A stretch of 64,000 nt of DNA from Pseudopedobacter beijingensis (GCF_042678145.1 NZ_JBHUDG010000051.1:186001-250000); one strand, 5' to 3'; counted from the first letter of the stretch, positions 26,520 to 35,877 are shown. Notes: generated by a model not told the origin, from the letters alone. Translations and numbers: made by a program.

Positions 26520-27410
26520 GTGAGAAAGATAACAGGGATACTTTTAGTCGGAGCCGGAGCTTGTAGCTATGGAGTACTGGCCACCATAGTAAAATATGTT
26601 TATGGTTTTGGCACTCATACCAGCATACTTAATTTTTCGCAGTTTCTTATTGGTTTCATTATCCTCAGTTTATTAAGCCTAAAAGAGAAAAAATCTGAAC
26701 AAAAACAAGTTTCATTTGCTAAAAAAAGTATATCGAGATTAATTATCTATGGTAGCTCATTAGGGCTCACCAGCATATTTTATTATATATCCATACAATA
26801 TATACCTGTATCAGTCGGAATTATTCTACTTATGCAAACTATATGGATGGGCGTTATACTAGAGGCTATCCTTGGAAAAACAAAAATAGAACGTACCAAA
26901 CTTATTGGCGGATTTGTAGTAATAGCCGGGACCCTCCTTGCAACCAATATTTTCAAAAGCCAAATAAGTCTTGATGTAAAAGGAGTAAGTTTTGGAATAC
27001 TAGCCGCAATATGCTATACCATATCTATGTATGCCTCTAACAGCGTTAGTTTAGAATTATCATCAATTCAGCGCAGCAAATATCTTGTATTGGGTGGATT
27101 AATAACTATTATCCTATTCTGGAACATTCAGATTATACAGCATTTCGACCTCGCCATCATGCTTAAATGGGGAACTTTCCTCGCGTTATTCGGAACCATC
27201 ATCCCTCCTCTTTTATTCACCAAAGGAATGCCAATTACCGGAGTAGGTTTAGGTAGTATACTTGGTGCAGTAGAAATACCCGTATCTATCTTGTCAGCAA
27301 ATATTATCTTAGGCGAAAGAATAGATATTATTCAATGGATAGGTGTTTTAATTATATTGATATCAGTAGTTATTATCAATTCAAAAAGCCTTAAAACAAG
27401 CACAAATTAA
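26520..27410 (+). CDS. EamA/DMT family permease
   Basis: This 296-residue protein starts at GTG and has ten hydrophobic helices in two EamA repeats. The first includes GILLVGAGACSYGVLATIVK and ISIQYIPVSVGIILLMQTIW; the second includes GVSFGILAAICYTISMYASN and PITGVGLGSILGAVEIPVSI. The drug/metabolite transporter superfamily exports amino acids, nucleotides or drugs, and the substrate cannot be read from sequence. The last 4 bp overlap the convergent GIY-YIG gene. Confidence 0.88.
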   Translation: MRKITGILLVGAGACSYGVLATIVKYVYGFGTHTSILNFSQFLIGFIILSLLSLKEKKSEQKQVSFAKKSISRLIIYGSSLGLTSIFYYISIQYIPVSVGIILLMQTIWMGVILEAILGKTKIERTKLIGGFVVIAGTLLATNIFKSQISLDVKGVSFGILAAICYTISMYASNSVSLELSSIQRSKYLVLGGLITIILFWNIQIIQHFDLAIMLKWGTFLALFGTIIPPLLFTKGMPITGVGLGSILGAVEIPVSILSANIILGERIDIIQWIGVLIILISVVIINSKSLKTSTN

Positions 27411-27751
27411 CTTGCATAAGTAAAAATAGGTGCTATGCTTTTAAAGTTTTGCTGCATAGTACGTTCATAAGTCAGAGCCATTGTTAAATCAAGCCAGTTG
27501 TTATTGACTTCGCGTATTAATTTTTCCTTTTGAGGGCGTGTAAAAACATTCAACTCCTTAAACCTTCTCTGTGCAGTAACCTCAGAACTAAACTCCTCAA
27601 AATATACCAGATTACTTAACTTTTTCCCATTATCAAATAACAAACTAGGCATCTGACGGTAAAAATTCATAGTCTTAATCAAGTCCGAGCTCATTCCAAC
27701 ATGTAAAGTCTGTCTGTTCGCATCTGTAATTATAAAAACGATATTTTTCAT
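27407..27751 (-). CDS. GIY-YIG nuclease-fold protein
   Basis: The 114 residues match the small YhbQ-like GIY-YIG family: MKNIVFIITDANRQTLHVGM aligns with the GIY...YIG strands, and LVYFEEFSSEVTAQRRFKEL has the conserved Phe/Glu/Arg helix region. The second motif reads LHVG instead of YVG/YIG, so catalysis may be altered. Homologues are found near many unrelated genes with no settled role. It is divergent from an XRE regulator and shares a region with inverted repeats. Confidence 0.75.
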   Translation of the reverse strand: MKNIVFIITDANRQTLHVGMSSDLIKTMNFYRQMPSLLFDNGKKLSNLVYFEEFSSEVTAQRRFKELNVFTRPQKEKLIREVNNNWLDLTMALTYERTMQQNFKSIAPIFTYAS

Positions 27752-27795
27752 GTCTATGGGTTTATTTTAATATTATTTTTAGTAAACCAATTTTT

Positions 27796-27839
27796 ATTAC
27801 TAATTTTATTGGCACAATAATACTAACAATTTTAGTAAT
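27796..27839. promoter_or_regulatory. Inverted-repeat operator candidate between GIY-YIG and XRE genes
   Basis: ATTACTAA at 27796-27803 and TTAGTAAT at 27832-27839 are exact complements, 28 bp apart. TTTAGTAA at 27778-27785 adds a third near-copy of the half-site. They lie 20-80 bp before the XRE start, fitting autoregulation. Confidence 0.45.
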
Positions 27840-27858
27840 AACAAATTTATTTTTAACA

Positions 27859-28632
27859 ATGGGAAAGATATCTGACAACTTAAAATATTTAAGAAAGAAA
27901 AAAGGGCTTACACAACAGCAATTTGCTGATGTTATGGAGATCAAAAGATCTCTGGTTGGAGCTTACGAAGAAGACAGAGCAGAACCAAAGTACGATTTAC
28001 TAAAAAAAATAGCAGAGTTTTTTGAATTAAGCATTGATGACTTTATTAATGAAAAAATAAATGACAAATGGGCACCCAAACCTAAAGGAGATCCTGCCAA
28101 CCTGAGAGTATTGAGTATAACGGTAGATAATAACGACAAAGAGAACATAGAATTTGTAAACGTAAAGGCAAGTGCAGGCTATATGAACGGTTATGGAGAC
28201 CCTGAATATGTAGCAGAATTACCTAAGTTTTCCTTACCTATGTTTAATCAGGGCACCTACCGGGCATTTGAAATCAAAGGAGACTCTATGCTCCCCTTGC
28301 CTAGCGGATCTATCATCATAGCAGAATATGTAGAAAACTGGAACAACCTGAAAATTGGTGAGACAGCAATTATTATTAGTAAAAATGACGGAGTAGTTTA
28401 TAAAAGAATTTCCAGCAAATTCAGATTAGATAAAGGCCTAAAACTTTCTTCCGATAATCCTGCTTACGAACCTTACAGTATAGAAAGTGAGGATATTTTA
28501 GAAATATGGCAGGCAAAAGCATTTATTTCTACCGAATTACCTCAGCCTACACCTGAACCAACTATGGAAAGTCTGACAACTATGATGACGCAAATGCAAA
28601 AATCTATTGTTCAACTACAACAAGGTAAGTAA
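27859..28632 (+). CDS. XRE-family transcriptional regulator with S24/LexA-like C-terminal domain
   Basis: The 257 residues split into a helix-turn-helix domain (residues ~5-60: LKYLRKKKGLTQQQFADVME, then IKRSLVGAYEEDRAEPKYDL) and an S24-like domain (~110-215: FEIKGDSMLPLPSGSIIIAE, NLKIGETAIIISKNDGVVYK). The GDSM...P.G...I segment holds the serine position of LexA/CI-type self-cleaving repressors and K in VYKRI fits the catalytic lysine, so cleavage is possible but not shown. The C-terminus is Gln/Met-rich. It overlaps no gene; bioF starts 4 bp later, so the two are probably cotranscribed. Confidence 0.9.
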   Translation: MGKISDNLKYLRKKKGLTQQQFADVMEIKRSLVGAYEEDRAEPKYDLLKKIAEFFELSIDDFINEKINDKWAPKPKGDPANLRVLSITVDNNDKENIEFVNVKASAGYMNGYGDPEYVAELPKFSLPMFNQGTYRAFEIKGDSMLPLPSGSIIIAEYVENWNNLKIGETAIIISKNDGVVYKRISSKFRLDKGLKLSSDNPAYEPYSIESEDILEIWQAKAFISTELPQPTPEPTMESLTTMMTQMQKSIVQLQQGK

Positions 28633-28635
28633 AAG

Positions 28636-29760
28636 GTGAGCGATTTTCTGGACAAAAAACTTAAGGAAAGAGATCACAAAGGTAACCTCAGATCATTAGG
28701 GAATTTGAATCATTTAATTGATTTCTATTCCAATGATTATTTAAGTCTAGCCAGATCAGAAAAAATCAGAAAAAAAATCATTCATGATTTAGAAACTCAA
28801 CAGTATGCATTAGGGGCTACCGGCAGCAGGTTAATCAGCGGAAATTCCTTGCTATTAGAGCAGACAGAAGATAAAATTGCTGAATTTCACCATGTGGAGA
28901 GTGCCCTCCTGTTTAACTCAGGATATGATGCTAATATTGGTTTACTTTCTTCTGTCCCCCAAAAAGGCGATACCGTTATTTGCGACAGCCTTATACATGC
29001 TAGCCTAATAGATGGCATTAAACTAAGTTTCGCTAATAAATTTAACTACCTGCATAACGACCTGAATAACCTGGAGTCAAAATTAAAAAACGCAAAAGGT
29101 AACATCTTTATAGTTACAGAAAGTATTTTTTCTATGGATGGCGATGCTACCCCTTTAAAAGACATTCTGAAACTCAGTAAAAAATACGGAGCTCACCTTA
29201 TTGTTGACGAGGCCCATGCATTGGGGATTTATGGAAAAAACGGTTCAGGAATAGCCAATAAACTAGGTATTGAGCATGAAATATTTGCTCGTATTGTTAC
29301 CTACGGAAAAGCTATGGGAGCCCATGGAGCAGCAATTCTAAGCTCCAAAAAATTAAAGTCATACCTTATCAATTTTGCCAGATCCTTTGTTTACTCTACT
29401 GCGCTGCCCTCCCATAGCATCGCCCATATCAATGCTGCTTATGCAGAACTTGCTTCACAAGACTTTCCCTCAGCTATCAGCCACATCATCAAATATTTCA
29501 AAAAATCAGCCCAACACCTCGAAGAGAAGCTAATCGAAAGTCACAGCTGCATACAATCCATAATTATCCCCGGCAACCAGAATTGTATCGAAACAGCAAG
29601 CCAAATTCAACATGCAGGATTTGCCGTTAAGGCCATATTAAGCCCAACAGTCCCCGTTTCAAAAGAACGTATCAGAATATGTCTGCATCTTCACAATACA
29701 CCAGAGCAAATAGATCAACTTATAACTGCACTAACTACTGCAATCGCTTCCCAAAATTAG
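28636..29760 (+). CDS. bioF: 8-amino-7-oxononanoate synthase-type alpha-oxoamine synthase
   Basis: This 374-residue PLP enzyme starts at GTG. It shows DFYSNDYLSLARSEKIRKKI, LGATGSRLISGNSLLLEQTE, the SIFSMDGDATPLKDIL segment, VDEAHALGIYGKNGSGIANK and the PLP-lysine context TYGKAMGAHGAAILSSKK. These define the KBL/BioF/serine palmitoyltransferase family. BioF joins pimeloyl thioester and alanine in biotin synthesis and is the best guess. Other bio genes are not adjacent, so a different acyl substrate is possible. Its 3' end overlaps the convergent flavin reductase gene by 4 bp. Confidence 0.87.
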   Translation: MSDFLDKKLKERDHKGNLRSLGNLNHLIDFYSNDYLSLARSEKIRKKIIHDLETQQYALGATGSRLISGNSLLLEQTEDKIAEFHHVESALLFNSGYDANIGLLSSVPQKGDTVICDSLIHASLIDGIKLSFANKFNYLHNDLNNLESKLKNAKGNIFIVTESIFSMDGDATPLKDILKLSKKYGAHLIVDEAHALGIYGKNGSGIANKLGIEHEIFARIVTYGKAMGAHGAAILSSKKLKSYLINFARSFVYSTALPSHSIAHINAAYAELASQDFPSAISHIIKYFKKSAQHLEEKLIESHSCIQSIIIPGNQNCIETASQIQHAGFAVKAILSPTVPVSKERIRICLHLHNTPEQIDQLITALTTAIASQN

Positions 29761-30293
29761 GGTTTTAGCTGATTAAGGAATCTTATTACCGTTTCTTCAT
29801 GCTGTTTTTTCAACTCAGGTTCAATAATACCCTGTTCAGGATTAAAGTGAGTATGAAATGAGGGTAAAGAAAACGTCTCTATGATATTAGCCCCAAATTG
29901 TGGAAAAAAGGTTTTTGCAGTATGCATCACGTTTCCACCCCCGTAAGCACCCGGCGAAGTAGACATCAGCAGCATAGGCTTCTCTCTGAAAAACTTTTTG
30001 TCAACCCTCGAAATCCAATCGTATAAATTTTTAAAAGCAGTAGTATAAGATCTGTTATGCTCTGCTAATGATATTACCAAAAAATCGGCAATTTCTATAT
30101 TAAATACAAAGTCATAAGCCAGTTGCGGATGGCCAGTTGCCCTTTCCCTATCAACGGAAAATAATGGCATTTCGTAATCATTCAGGTCTATTAAATTTAC
30201 CTGATGTCCTGTAAAATAACTCAAAGTATATTTCACCAATTGTTTATTGATAGACTCGATACTATTGCTACCTGCAAACGCTAATCCTTTCAT
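29757..30293 (-). CDS. NADPH-dependent FMN reductase-like flavoprotein
   Basis: The 178 residues have a flavodoxin-like fold: GLAFAGSNSIESINKQLVKY (FMN phosphate loop GSxxxxS-N), DLNDYEMPLFSVDR, FLVISLAEHNRSYTTAFKNL and KPMLLMSTSPGAYGGGNVMH. The family reduces FMN, azo dyes, quinones or chromate with NAD(P)H in the cytosol. Length is normal. It is divergent from the GntR regulator gene; the 99 bp between them hold a promoter box and an operator candidate, so both could be under GntR control. Confidence 0.87.
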   Translation of the reverse strand: MKGLAFAGSNSIESINKQLVKYTLSYFTGHQVNLIDLNDYEMPLFSVDRERATGHPQLAYDFVFNIEIADFLVISLAEHNRSYTTAFKNLYDWISRVDKKFFREKPMLLMSTSPGAYGGGNVMHTAKTFFPQFGANIIETFSLPSFHTHFNPEQGIIEPELKKQHEETVIRFLNQLKP

Positions 30294-30355
30294 GATAGTT
30301 TTTTCCCTAATTTAATTTTTTTTGATCGATTTTATTAAGTTTTAAAATAATAATC

Positions 30356-30363
30356 TATTTTTG
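30356..30363 (+). promoter_or_regulatory. -7 promoter box of the GntR-MFS operon
   Basis: TATTTTTG fits TAnnTTTG and ends 29 bp before the regulator ATG. No obvious TTTG at the -33 distance was found. Confidence 0.5.
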
Positions 30364-30365
30364 CA

Positions 30366-30378
30366 ATCATCAGATGAT
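30366..30378. promoter_or_regulatory. GntR/FadR operator candidate
   Basis: ATCATCAGATGAT is a 13-bp palindrome symmetric around a single central base. It lies directly after the -7 box and 14 bp before the GntR-family ATG. A further TGATG half-site follows at 30,379-30,385. The position predicts autorepression. Confidence 0.6.
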
Positions 30379-30392
30379 ATGATGTATAAGAA

Positions 30393-31043
30393 ATGATAAT
30401 AAAAAAATCACTGGCAGAAACTGTTGCCGAAAAAATTAAACACCAGATTATCTCCGGTTTTTATCAAACGGACGATAAATTACCCATAGAACCAGAGTTG
30501 ATGAAAGATTTTGGTGTTGGAAGATCTACCGTAAGAGAAGCCGTGAAAATATTGGATAATTCTGGATATTTAAGAGTGCAACAAGGTTTGGGTACTTTTG
30601 TTAAAGACATTAACAAAACAGAAAATCCGCTGGACAACAAATTCAGTAAAGCCAATCTGGAAGATTTAGACGAAGTACGCAAACTCATGGAAATGAAAAT
30701 TGCTGAAAAGGCAGCCTTGAACAGAACAGAAAAAGACATCAATATCATCAGGCAAAATCTGGAAAAGAGAAAAAAGTTTATCAAAGAAAAAAATCTTGAA
30801 AACTGTATTATAGCCGATATAGATTTTCATATATCTATAGCTATAGCCTCTAAAAACGAAATTCTAATAGAATTATACAGTATTGCCTCTAAGCACTTAA
30901 AAAAATGGTTTTCGCATTACTATTCAGACACTTCATCTTTTGAAGAAACCCATGAATTACATGAAAACTTACTCAAAGCTATTATAGCTAAAAACCCGGA
31001 AAAAGCCTGGTCAATAGCCGAGGCAATTATTAAATGGCATTAA
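30393..31043 (+). CDS. FadR/FCD-subfamily GntR transcriptional regulator
   Basis: The 216 residues have an N-terminal winged helix (residues ~8-75: LAETVAEKIKHQIISGFYQT, LPIEPELMKDFGVGRSTVRE, YLRVQQGLGTFV) and a C-terminal helical FCD effector domain (~95-215), with DIDFHISIAIASKNEILIEL and ETHELHENLLKAIIAKNPEK supplying the usual Asp/His metal or acid-ligand positions. It is followed after 27 bp by an Fsr-like MFS pump, its likely target. A matching palindrome overlaps its own promoter. Confidence 0.92.
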   Translation: MIIKKSLAETVAEKIKHQIISGFYQTDDKLPIEPELMKDFGVGRSTVREAVKILDNSGYLRVQQGLGTFVKDINKTENPLDNKFSKANLEDLDEVRKLMEMKIAEKAALNRTEKDINIIRQNLEKRKKFIKEKNLENCIIADIDFHISIAIASKNEILIELYSIASKHLKKWFSHYYSDTSSFEETHELHENLLKAIIAKNPEKAWSIAEAIIKWH

Positions 31044-31070
31044 ACACAAAACACAACAATTATATTTTTT

Positions 31071-32303
31071 ATGGAAGCTCAGGAACAATACCTCCAACAA
31101 GAAGCAGACGCTAGTCAGATAGCGCAAAAAACCGTCTATACTATTCTATTTACCATTAGTTTCACTCATCTCCTTAACGATTTAATTCAATCCGTTATAC
31201 CATCCCTTTATCCGTTAATTAAGGAGAACTTTCACCTTACCTATGCTCAGATAGGTCTAATAACCTTAACCTATCAACTAACAGCCTCTATATTACAACC
31301 CTTTGTAGGAAGTTATACCGACAAAAAGCCAAAACCATTTTCTTTAGTTATTGGTATGTTTTGTACTACAATAGGCTTAATATCATTGGCTTTTTCATCT
31401 ACCTTCATACAGCTTCTGCTTTCTGTAAGCTTAGTGGGTATAGGTTCGTCCATATTTCACCCCGAATCGTCCAGAGTGGCACACATGGCATCAGGAGGTA
31501 AAAAAGGTTTAGCACAATCTATATTTCAATTAGGAGGAAATGCAGGTAGTGCCATAGGCCCTTTACTAGCCGCTATCATAGTTATCCCTTACGGGCAGGT
31601 TAACATATTATGGTTCACCATTTTAGGGGTGATGGGATTACTTATTCTCGGTAAAGTAGGTAAATGGTACGGAAATCATCTTTATCTGAAGAAACAATCT
31701 TCCACAGCTACTCATCACAGTGCAGTTAAACTATCTAAAGGAAGAATTATATCTGCTTTAGCCATACTATTGATACTAATTTTCTCCAAGTATTTTTACA
31801 TGGCCAGCTTAACAAGCTATTTAACTTTCTTTTTGATAGAAAAGTTCCATGTAACTGTTCAGCAGTCACAAATGTATTTATTCCTGTTCTTAGCAGCCAT
31901 TGCAGTGGGGACCATTATTGGTGGACCTTTAGGAGATCGTTTCGGAAGAAAATACATTATATGGATATCTATATTGGGAGCAGCACCATTTACACTTTTA
32001 TTACCCCATGTAGATTTATTCTGGACAGCTACCCTATCCGTAATCATCGGCGTTATTATAGCTTCCGCTTTTTCGGCAATACTGGTATACGCCACTGATC
32101 TTTTACCCGGAAAAGTTGGAATGATTGCAGGATTATTCTTTGGTTTCGCTTTTGGCATGGGCGGAATTGGCTCTGCCTTGTTAGGTTGGTTAGCAGATGA
32201 AACAGACATATTTTATGTCTTTACAATATGTTCTTTCTTACCACTACTAGGTATTGTTACAGGTTTTTTACCTAATATAGAACCTAAAAAAGAGAAAAAA
32301 TAA
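31071..32303 (+). CDS. MFS transporter, fosmidomycin-resistance (Fsr)-like
   Basis: This 410-residue protein has twelve membrane segments. It contains the Fsr-family N-terminal pattern FTHLLNDLIQSVIPSLYPLI, GIGSSIFHPESSRVAHMASG and LAQSIFQLGGNAGSAIGPLL, plus the MFS loop GGPLGDRFGRKYI. Fsr in E. coli exports fosmidomycin, and homologues have varied substrates. It is co-oriented and close to the GntR regulator, which suggests induced efflux of a small organic acid or drug. A strong terminator follows. Confidence 0.9.
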   Translation: MEAQEQYLQQEADASQIAQKTVYTILFTISFTHLLNDLIQSVIPSLYPLIKENFHLTYAQIGLITLTYQLTASILQPFVGSYTDKKPKPFSLVIGMFCTTIGLISLAFSSTFIQLLLSVSLVGIGSSIFHPESSRVAHMASGGKKGLAQSIFQLGGNAGSAIGPLLAAIIVIPYGQVNILWFTILGVMGLLILGKVGKWYGNHLYLKKQSSTATHHSAVKLSKGRIISALAILLILIFSKYFYMASLTSYLTFFLIEKFHVTVQQSQMYLFLFLAAIAVGTIIGGPLGDRFGRKYIIWISILGAAPFTLLLPHVDLFWTATLSVIIGVIIASAFSAILVYATDLLPGKVGMIAGLFFGFAFGMGGIGSALLGWLADETDIFYVFTICSFLPLLGIVTGFLPNIEPKKEKK

Positions 32304-32331
32304 AACCAATCAGTCAATGTCCTGATTAAGG

Positions 32332-32388
32332 AAAGAGGTTGTATCAGATAACTAAAAACAAAGTCATCACAGATACAACCTCTTTTTT
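32332..32388 (+). terminator. Terminator after the GntR-MFS operon
   Basis: AAAGAGGTTGTATC at 32332-32345 pairs perfectly over 14 bp with GATACAACCTCTTT at 32372-32385, followed by a T run. The convergent phosphoesterase gene ends 7 bp beyond. Confidence 0.88.
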
Positions 32389-32394
32389 TATAGC

Positions 32395-33606
32395 CTACAC
32401 ATTCAAATTATACAGTTGGGTTCCTTTATCATCCAATACCTGAACCATTAGTTTTGTACTGTTTACCTCCAACCGAATCAGGGTACGCTCTCCCTCTTTG
32501 GGCCCTCCCCCTATGATCATCGGGTAATCATGCTGACCTTTTTTGGCAGTATACAAGCCGTGTCTATGGGTATGCCCGCACAACATCAGATCAATCTTAT
32601 GCTTATTCAGCAGTTCTCCAAACAATTTGCGGCAGTGCAACATTCCATGAGCCTCTTTAGAATTATAATGCGGAATATGCATCAACACAATCTTATATTT
32701 CGCTTTTTTAAAAGCCTTGCTCTTTAATTCATTCGTTAACCAAACAGCCTGCTCCTCCCTATAAGCATCAAAAGCAGCTAAGCCAGAATACTCTTTATGG
32801 TCATCTATCTTATCTTCGCCCGTATCTAAACAAATAAAAAAGGCCTGCCCTCTTCTAAAAGAAAAATATTGTCTCTTTTCCTTGTTTTCAAAATAATCAG
32901 CCAGATTTCTTGCAAATTTCCCTCTGGTTTCATGATTTCCCCTCACGTACATAAAAGGAATTCTGCTTGCAAAAGCTTCTGTACAAGGTTCAATCATGTT
33001 TTTTAAAATCTGAGTCTCATCTGTCTGATAATTAAACATATCTCCATTAAAAAACACCAGATCATATGGACGGCTTCCATTTAGCTTTATCAAATGTCCT
33101 ATAGATTTTGGCCTGTCATGAATATCATTCATAACTAGCATAGAAAAGTCATCCTTCTCTATATCAGGAGCAGTAAAATTATAGATATCGGTTTCTATCG
33201 TTTCACCATAAACTATTTTATAGGGATCGTATTTTTTAAAATCTTTCGAAAACACTTTATAATAGTATCGCTTCCCGGGTTCAAGATTTTTTAAAGCAAT
33301 ACTATATATACGGCTATTTGCTTCAACTAACCCTAATTTAAATGCTTCAGCTTTATGTCCCAACTGCTCATCCGTTCCGTACTCGACCCAGCTGTAAGTA
33401 GGTTTATTGGTAATAAACCGGATTGTAATCTCTCCCGGTAATGGATTTTGTAAATAAGGTTTAGTCAGAAATTTATGTTCTGCAACTGTATGTTCATCCT
33501 GTTGATAAGCTTCCCCTTGCAAAGGAATATGCGCCAAACCCAGAGTACCCGCTATTCCGGCAAGCCCTCCTATAAATCCACGTCTTTTAAGTTTCAGGTT
33601 TTCCAT
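32395..33606 (-). CDS. Tat-exported metallophosphoesterase with Fn3-like N-terminal domain
   Basis: This 403-residue protein has a twin-arginine-type leader (KLKRRGFIGGLAGIAGTLGL). A beta-sandwich domain at ~45-150 (YLQNPLPGEITIRFITNKPT, LEPGKRYYYKVFSKDF) is like the purple-acid-phosphatase N-terminal domain. The calcineurin-like core carries metal ligands in MNDIHD, FFNGDMF, RGNHETRGK, LMHIPHYNS and GHTHRHG. All five motif blocks are present, so it should be an active periplasmic di-metal phosphoesterase; the substrate is unknown. It lies 66 bp downstream of the alpha-galactosidase gene on the same strand. Confidence 0.92.
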   Translation of the reverse strand: MENLKLKRRGFIGGLAGIAGTLGLAHIPLQGEAYQQDEHTVAEHKFLTKPYLQNPLPGEITIRFITNKPTYSWVEYGTDEQLGHKAEAFKLGLVEANSRIYSIALKNLEPGKRYYYKVFSKDFKKYDPYKIVYGETIETDIYNFTAPDIEKDDFSMLVMNDIHDRPKSIGHLIKLNGSRPYDLVFFNGDMFNYQTDETQILKNMIEPCTEAFASRIPFMYVRGNHETRGKFARNLADYFENKEKRQYFSFRRGQAFFICLDTGEDKIDDHKEYSGLAAFDAYREEQAVWLTNELKSKAFKKAKYKIVLMHIPHYNSKEAHGMLHCRKLFGELLNKHKIDLMLCGHTHRHGLYTAKKGQHDYPMIIGGGPKEGERTLIRLEVNSTKLMVQVLDDKGTQLYNLNV

Positions 33607-33672
33607 TGTATTTTTTTATCCTAAGAAAATTCAAATATCACTCGCTGCATCACAAACATCATCTTTATTTGT

Positions 33673-35877
33673 TTACCCACTTCCATCTTTCACCTCTTCC
33701 AGACTGTATACACCACTATCAAATACTTTTTGCAACTGCGGATTTATTCCCTCATTCATCAGGTACTCTCCAGAAAACACTTCTCCATCACCCCAGAATT
33801 TAGATTTTGTTACATTCAATTCCTTCAACCTGTATTTCTTATGAGGGTCAAGACCATTCATCCTAAACTTCGGTGTCAAGGTTCTTCCCTGATAATCTAT
33901 ACAGAAGCCAAACACCACGGCCCTGCTTTTATCCTTGCTGGCATACATTAAAGAATAATATCCTGTTCCATCGTATGGCGAATTGATCCGGTAAAGATCT
34001 CCAAACATAACAAGATCTCTTATTTGTTTATAGGTTGCTATCGCTCCTTTGGCAAATTCTTTATCCTTTTCAGGCATAGCTTTAGGCTGCAATTCCATTC
34101 CCAAACGCCCTGTCATGGCCATATCAAAACGGAATTTTAACGGAACCGTCAGATTGGTCTGGTGATTGGGCACTGCAGAAACATGCGAACCTGTAACCAG
34201 TGCCGGATAAATCAGATTAGTACCGTATTGGATAAACACCCTGCTTAAGGCGTCTGTATTATCACTCGTCCATACTTCCTGATGGTATTTTAATGCGCCA
34301 TACTCTACCCTTCCTCCTCCTGAGGCACAGGCCTGAATAATAACTTTCGGATATTTTTTCCTGATACGCTCATAAACCTTATACAATCCCTGCACATAAT
34401 CTATCCAGAAATGAGATTGCTTATCCGCTGGTAAAAAAGCTGAACCGGCGGACTCTACATGCCGGTTGGCATCCCATTTTATATAGCTAATATTCGGTGA
34501 CAGTTTCATGGTCTCGTCAAATACGCTGAACACAAAATCCTGAACTTTGGGATTAGACAAATCCAGCAGCCATTGCTGCCGCATAGTGGTAGCTTCACGC
34601 CCATTACTTTTCACTATCCAGTCTGGATGTTTTTTGGCTAAATCACTTTCCGGGTTTACCATCTCGGGTTCTATCCAGATACCAAACTTTAACCCTTTGT
34701 TTACGGCATAATCTGCAAGGTAGGCTATCCCCTTGGGCAGCTTCGTTTTATTTACCTGCCAGTCGCCTAAGCCGGCATTTGCATTATTCCTTGGGTAATT
34801 GTTACCAAACCAGCCGTCGTCCAGTACAAACATTTCCAGTCCCATATCCGCAGCATCATCCATCATATCGGTCAGGGTCTTTTCATTAAACTTAAAATAA
34901 GCACCTTCCCAGCTATTCAGCAAAGTAGGCCTTATAGTAACCGGATCGTACACCTGGTAATTTCTTGCCCAATCATGCAGGTTACGGCTGGCTCCGCCCG
35001 CACCACTGGCACTATAGGTTAACACCATCTCGGGCGTAAAAAAAGTGCTACCCGATTTCAGATGATATTCTGATGCATAAGGGTTTATACCTGCAGAGAT
35101 GTTAAGCACATTAAACTCATCCAGTTCAAAATTAAGTTTATAGTTACCGCTCCATGCCAATGCCCCTGCTATTACTTCCCCATAATTTTCGTTCATAGGT
35201 GCATTCAACGATAATAAAAAAGAAGGGTTTTCTGTATGGGTAGCCCTTACGTTCTTCCTGCTTTCTATAGATTTGATACCATGTGTTAACCGGCTTTCTT
35301 CCAGTTGCATTTCTCTTGCCCATGCACCGTTAAAACTATTGAGGTAATAGCTATTTGCTTTCAGTGGCAGATACATGGAATAGTAGTTATGCAATACAAT
35401 ATCTTTTTTCTCCTCGTTTTTAATCTCCACACTTTGGGTAATGACATTTTCTTTGCGGAATGCTTTAAAAACAAGGTTTACAAACAAAGGAAGTTTTTTA
35501 TCTTTCAATGTTATAATGGTTTGCTGCACATTACCATCTTTCAATACAGATTGATGGTGAGAAACATATACAAGCTCCGTATTTAAATCGCCATCCGAAT
35601 GGGTTACCCTTAATGCAGGCTCCCTGAAATTACGACCTCCGGCTGTTGAATAAACCTGTGGATCTGTCCCCAGGTCAGCCCGGCGGTAAGATTGTTTCTT
35701 TAAAAAAGGTGAAACATCTGTTATTTTTTTTCCGAAATGCTGAAACAACAATTCACCCTCAGGACTTACAGTCATAATCAGAGATTGATTCCGGGTTTCG
35801 ATATGGATACCTTTAGATTGACTAAAAAGAGGTAAACATGCAAACAACAGCGCAATGGATATAAGCGTTCTTTTCAT
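33673..35877 (-). CDS. Alpha-galactosidase, glycoside hydrolase family 36
   Basis: This 734-residue exported enzyme has a signal peptide (MKRTLISIALLFACLPLFSQ). An N-terminal beta-supersandwich precedes a TIM barrel with FVLDDGWFGNNYPRNNANAG, GLKFGIWIEPEMVNPESDLA, and the nucleophile Asp469 in ISYIKWDANR. ACASGGGRVEYGALKYHQEV follows, then the acid/base Asp539 in VWTSDNTDALSR. These match retaining GH36 enzymes, which remove terminal alpha-1,6-galactose from raffinose-type sugars or galactomannan side chains. It is not adjacent to Sus genes and is probably cotranscribed with the phosphoesterase gene. Confidence 0.94.
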   Translation of the reverse strand: MKRTLISIALLFACLPLFSQSKGIHIETRNQSLIMTVSPEGELLFQHFGKKITDVSPFLKKQSYRRADLGTDPQVYSTAGGRNFREPALRVTHSDGDLNTELVYVSHHQSVLKDGNVQQTIITLKDKKLPLFVNLVFKAFRKENVITQSVEIKNEEKKDIVLHNYYSMYLPLKANSYYLNSFNGAWAREMQLEESRLTHGIKSIESRKNVRATHTENPSFLLSLNAPMNENYGEVIAGALAWSGNYKLNFELDEFNVLNISAGINPYASEYHLKSGSTFFTPEMVLTYSASGAGGASRNLHDWARNYQVYDPVTIRPTLLNSWEGAYFKFNEKTLTDMMDDAADMGLEMFVLDDGWFGNNYPRNNANAGLGDWQVNKTKLPKGIAYLADYAVNKGLKFGIWIEPEMVNPESDLAKKHPDWIVKSNGREATTMRQQWLLDLSNPKVQDFVFSVFDETMKLSPNISYIKWDANRHVESAGSAFLPADKQSHFWIDYVQGLYKVYERIRKKYPKVIIQACASGGGRVEYGALKYHQEVWTSDNTDALSRVFIQYGTNLIYPALVTGSHVSAVPNHQTNLTVPLKFRFDMAMTGRLGMELQPKAMPEKDKEFAKGAIATYKQIRDLVMFGDLYRINSPYDGTGYYSLMYASKDKSRAVVFGFCIDYQGRTLTPKFRMNGLDPHKKYRLKELNVTKSKFWGDGEVFSGEYLMNEGINPQLQKVFDSGVYSLEEVKDGSG

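Noticed and set aside
35305..35586. 93-codon frame antisense to the alpha-galactosidase gene
   Set aside because: No domain or signal; it is fully inside a well-supported GH36 gene.
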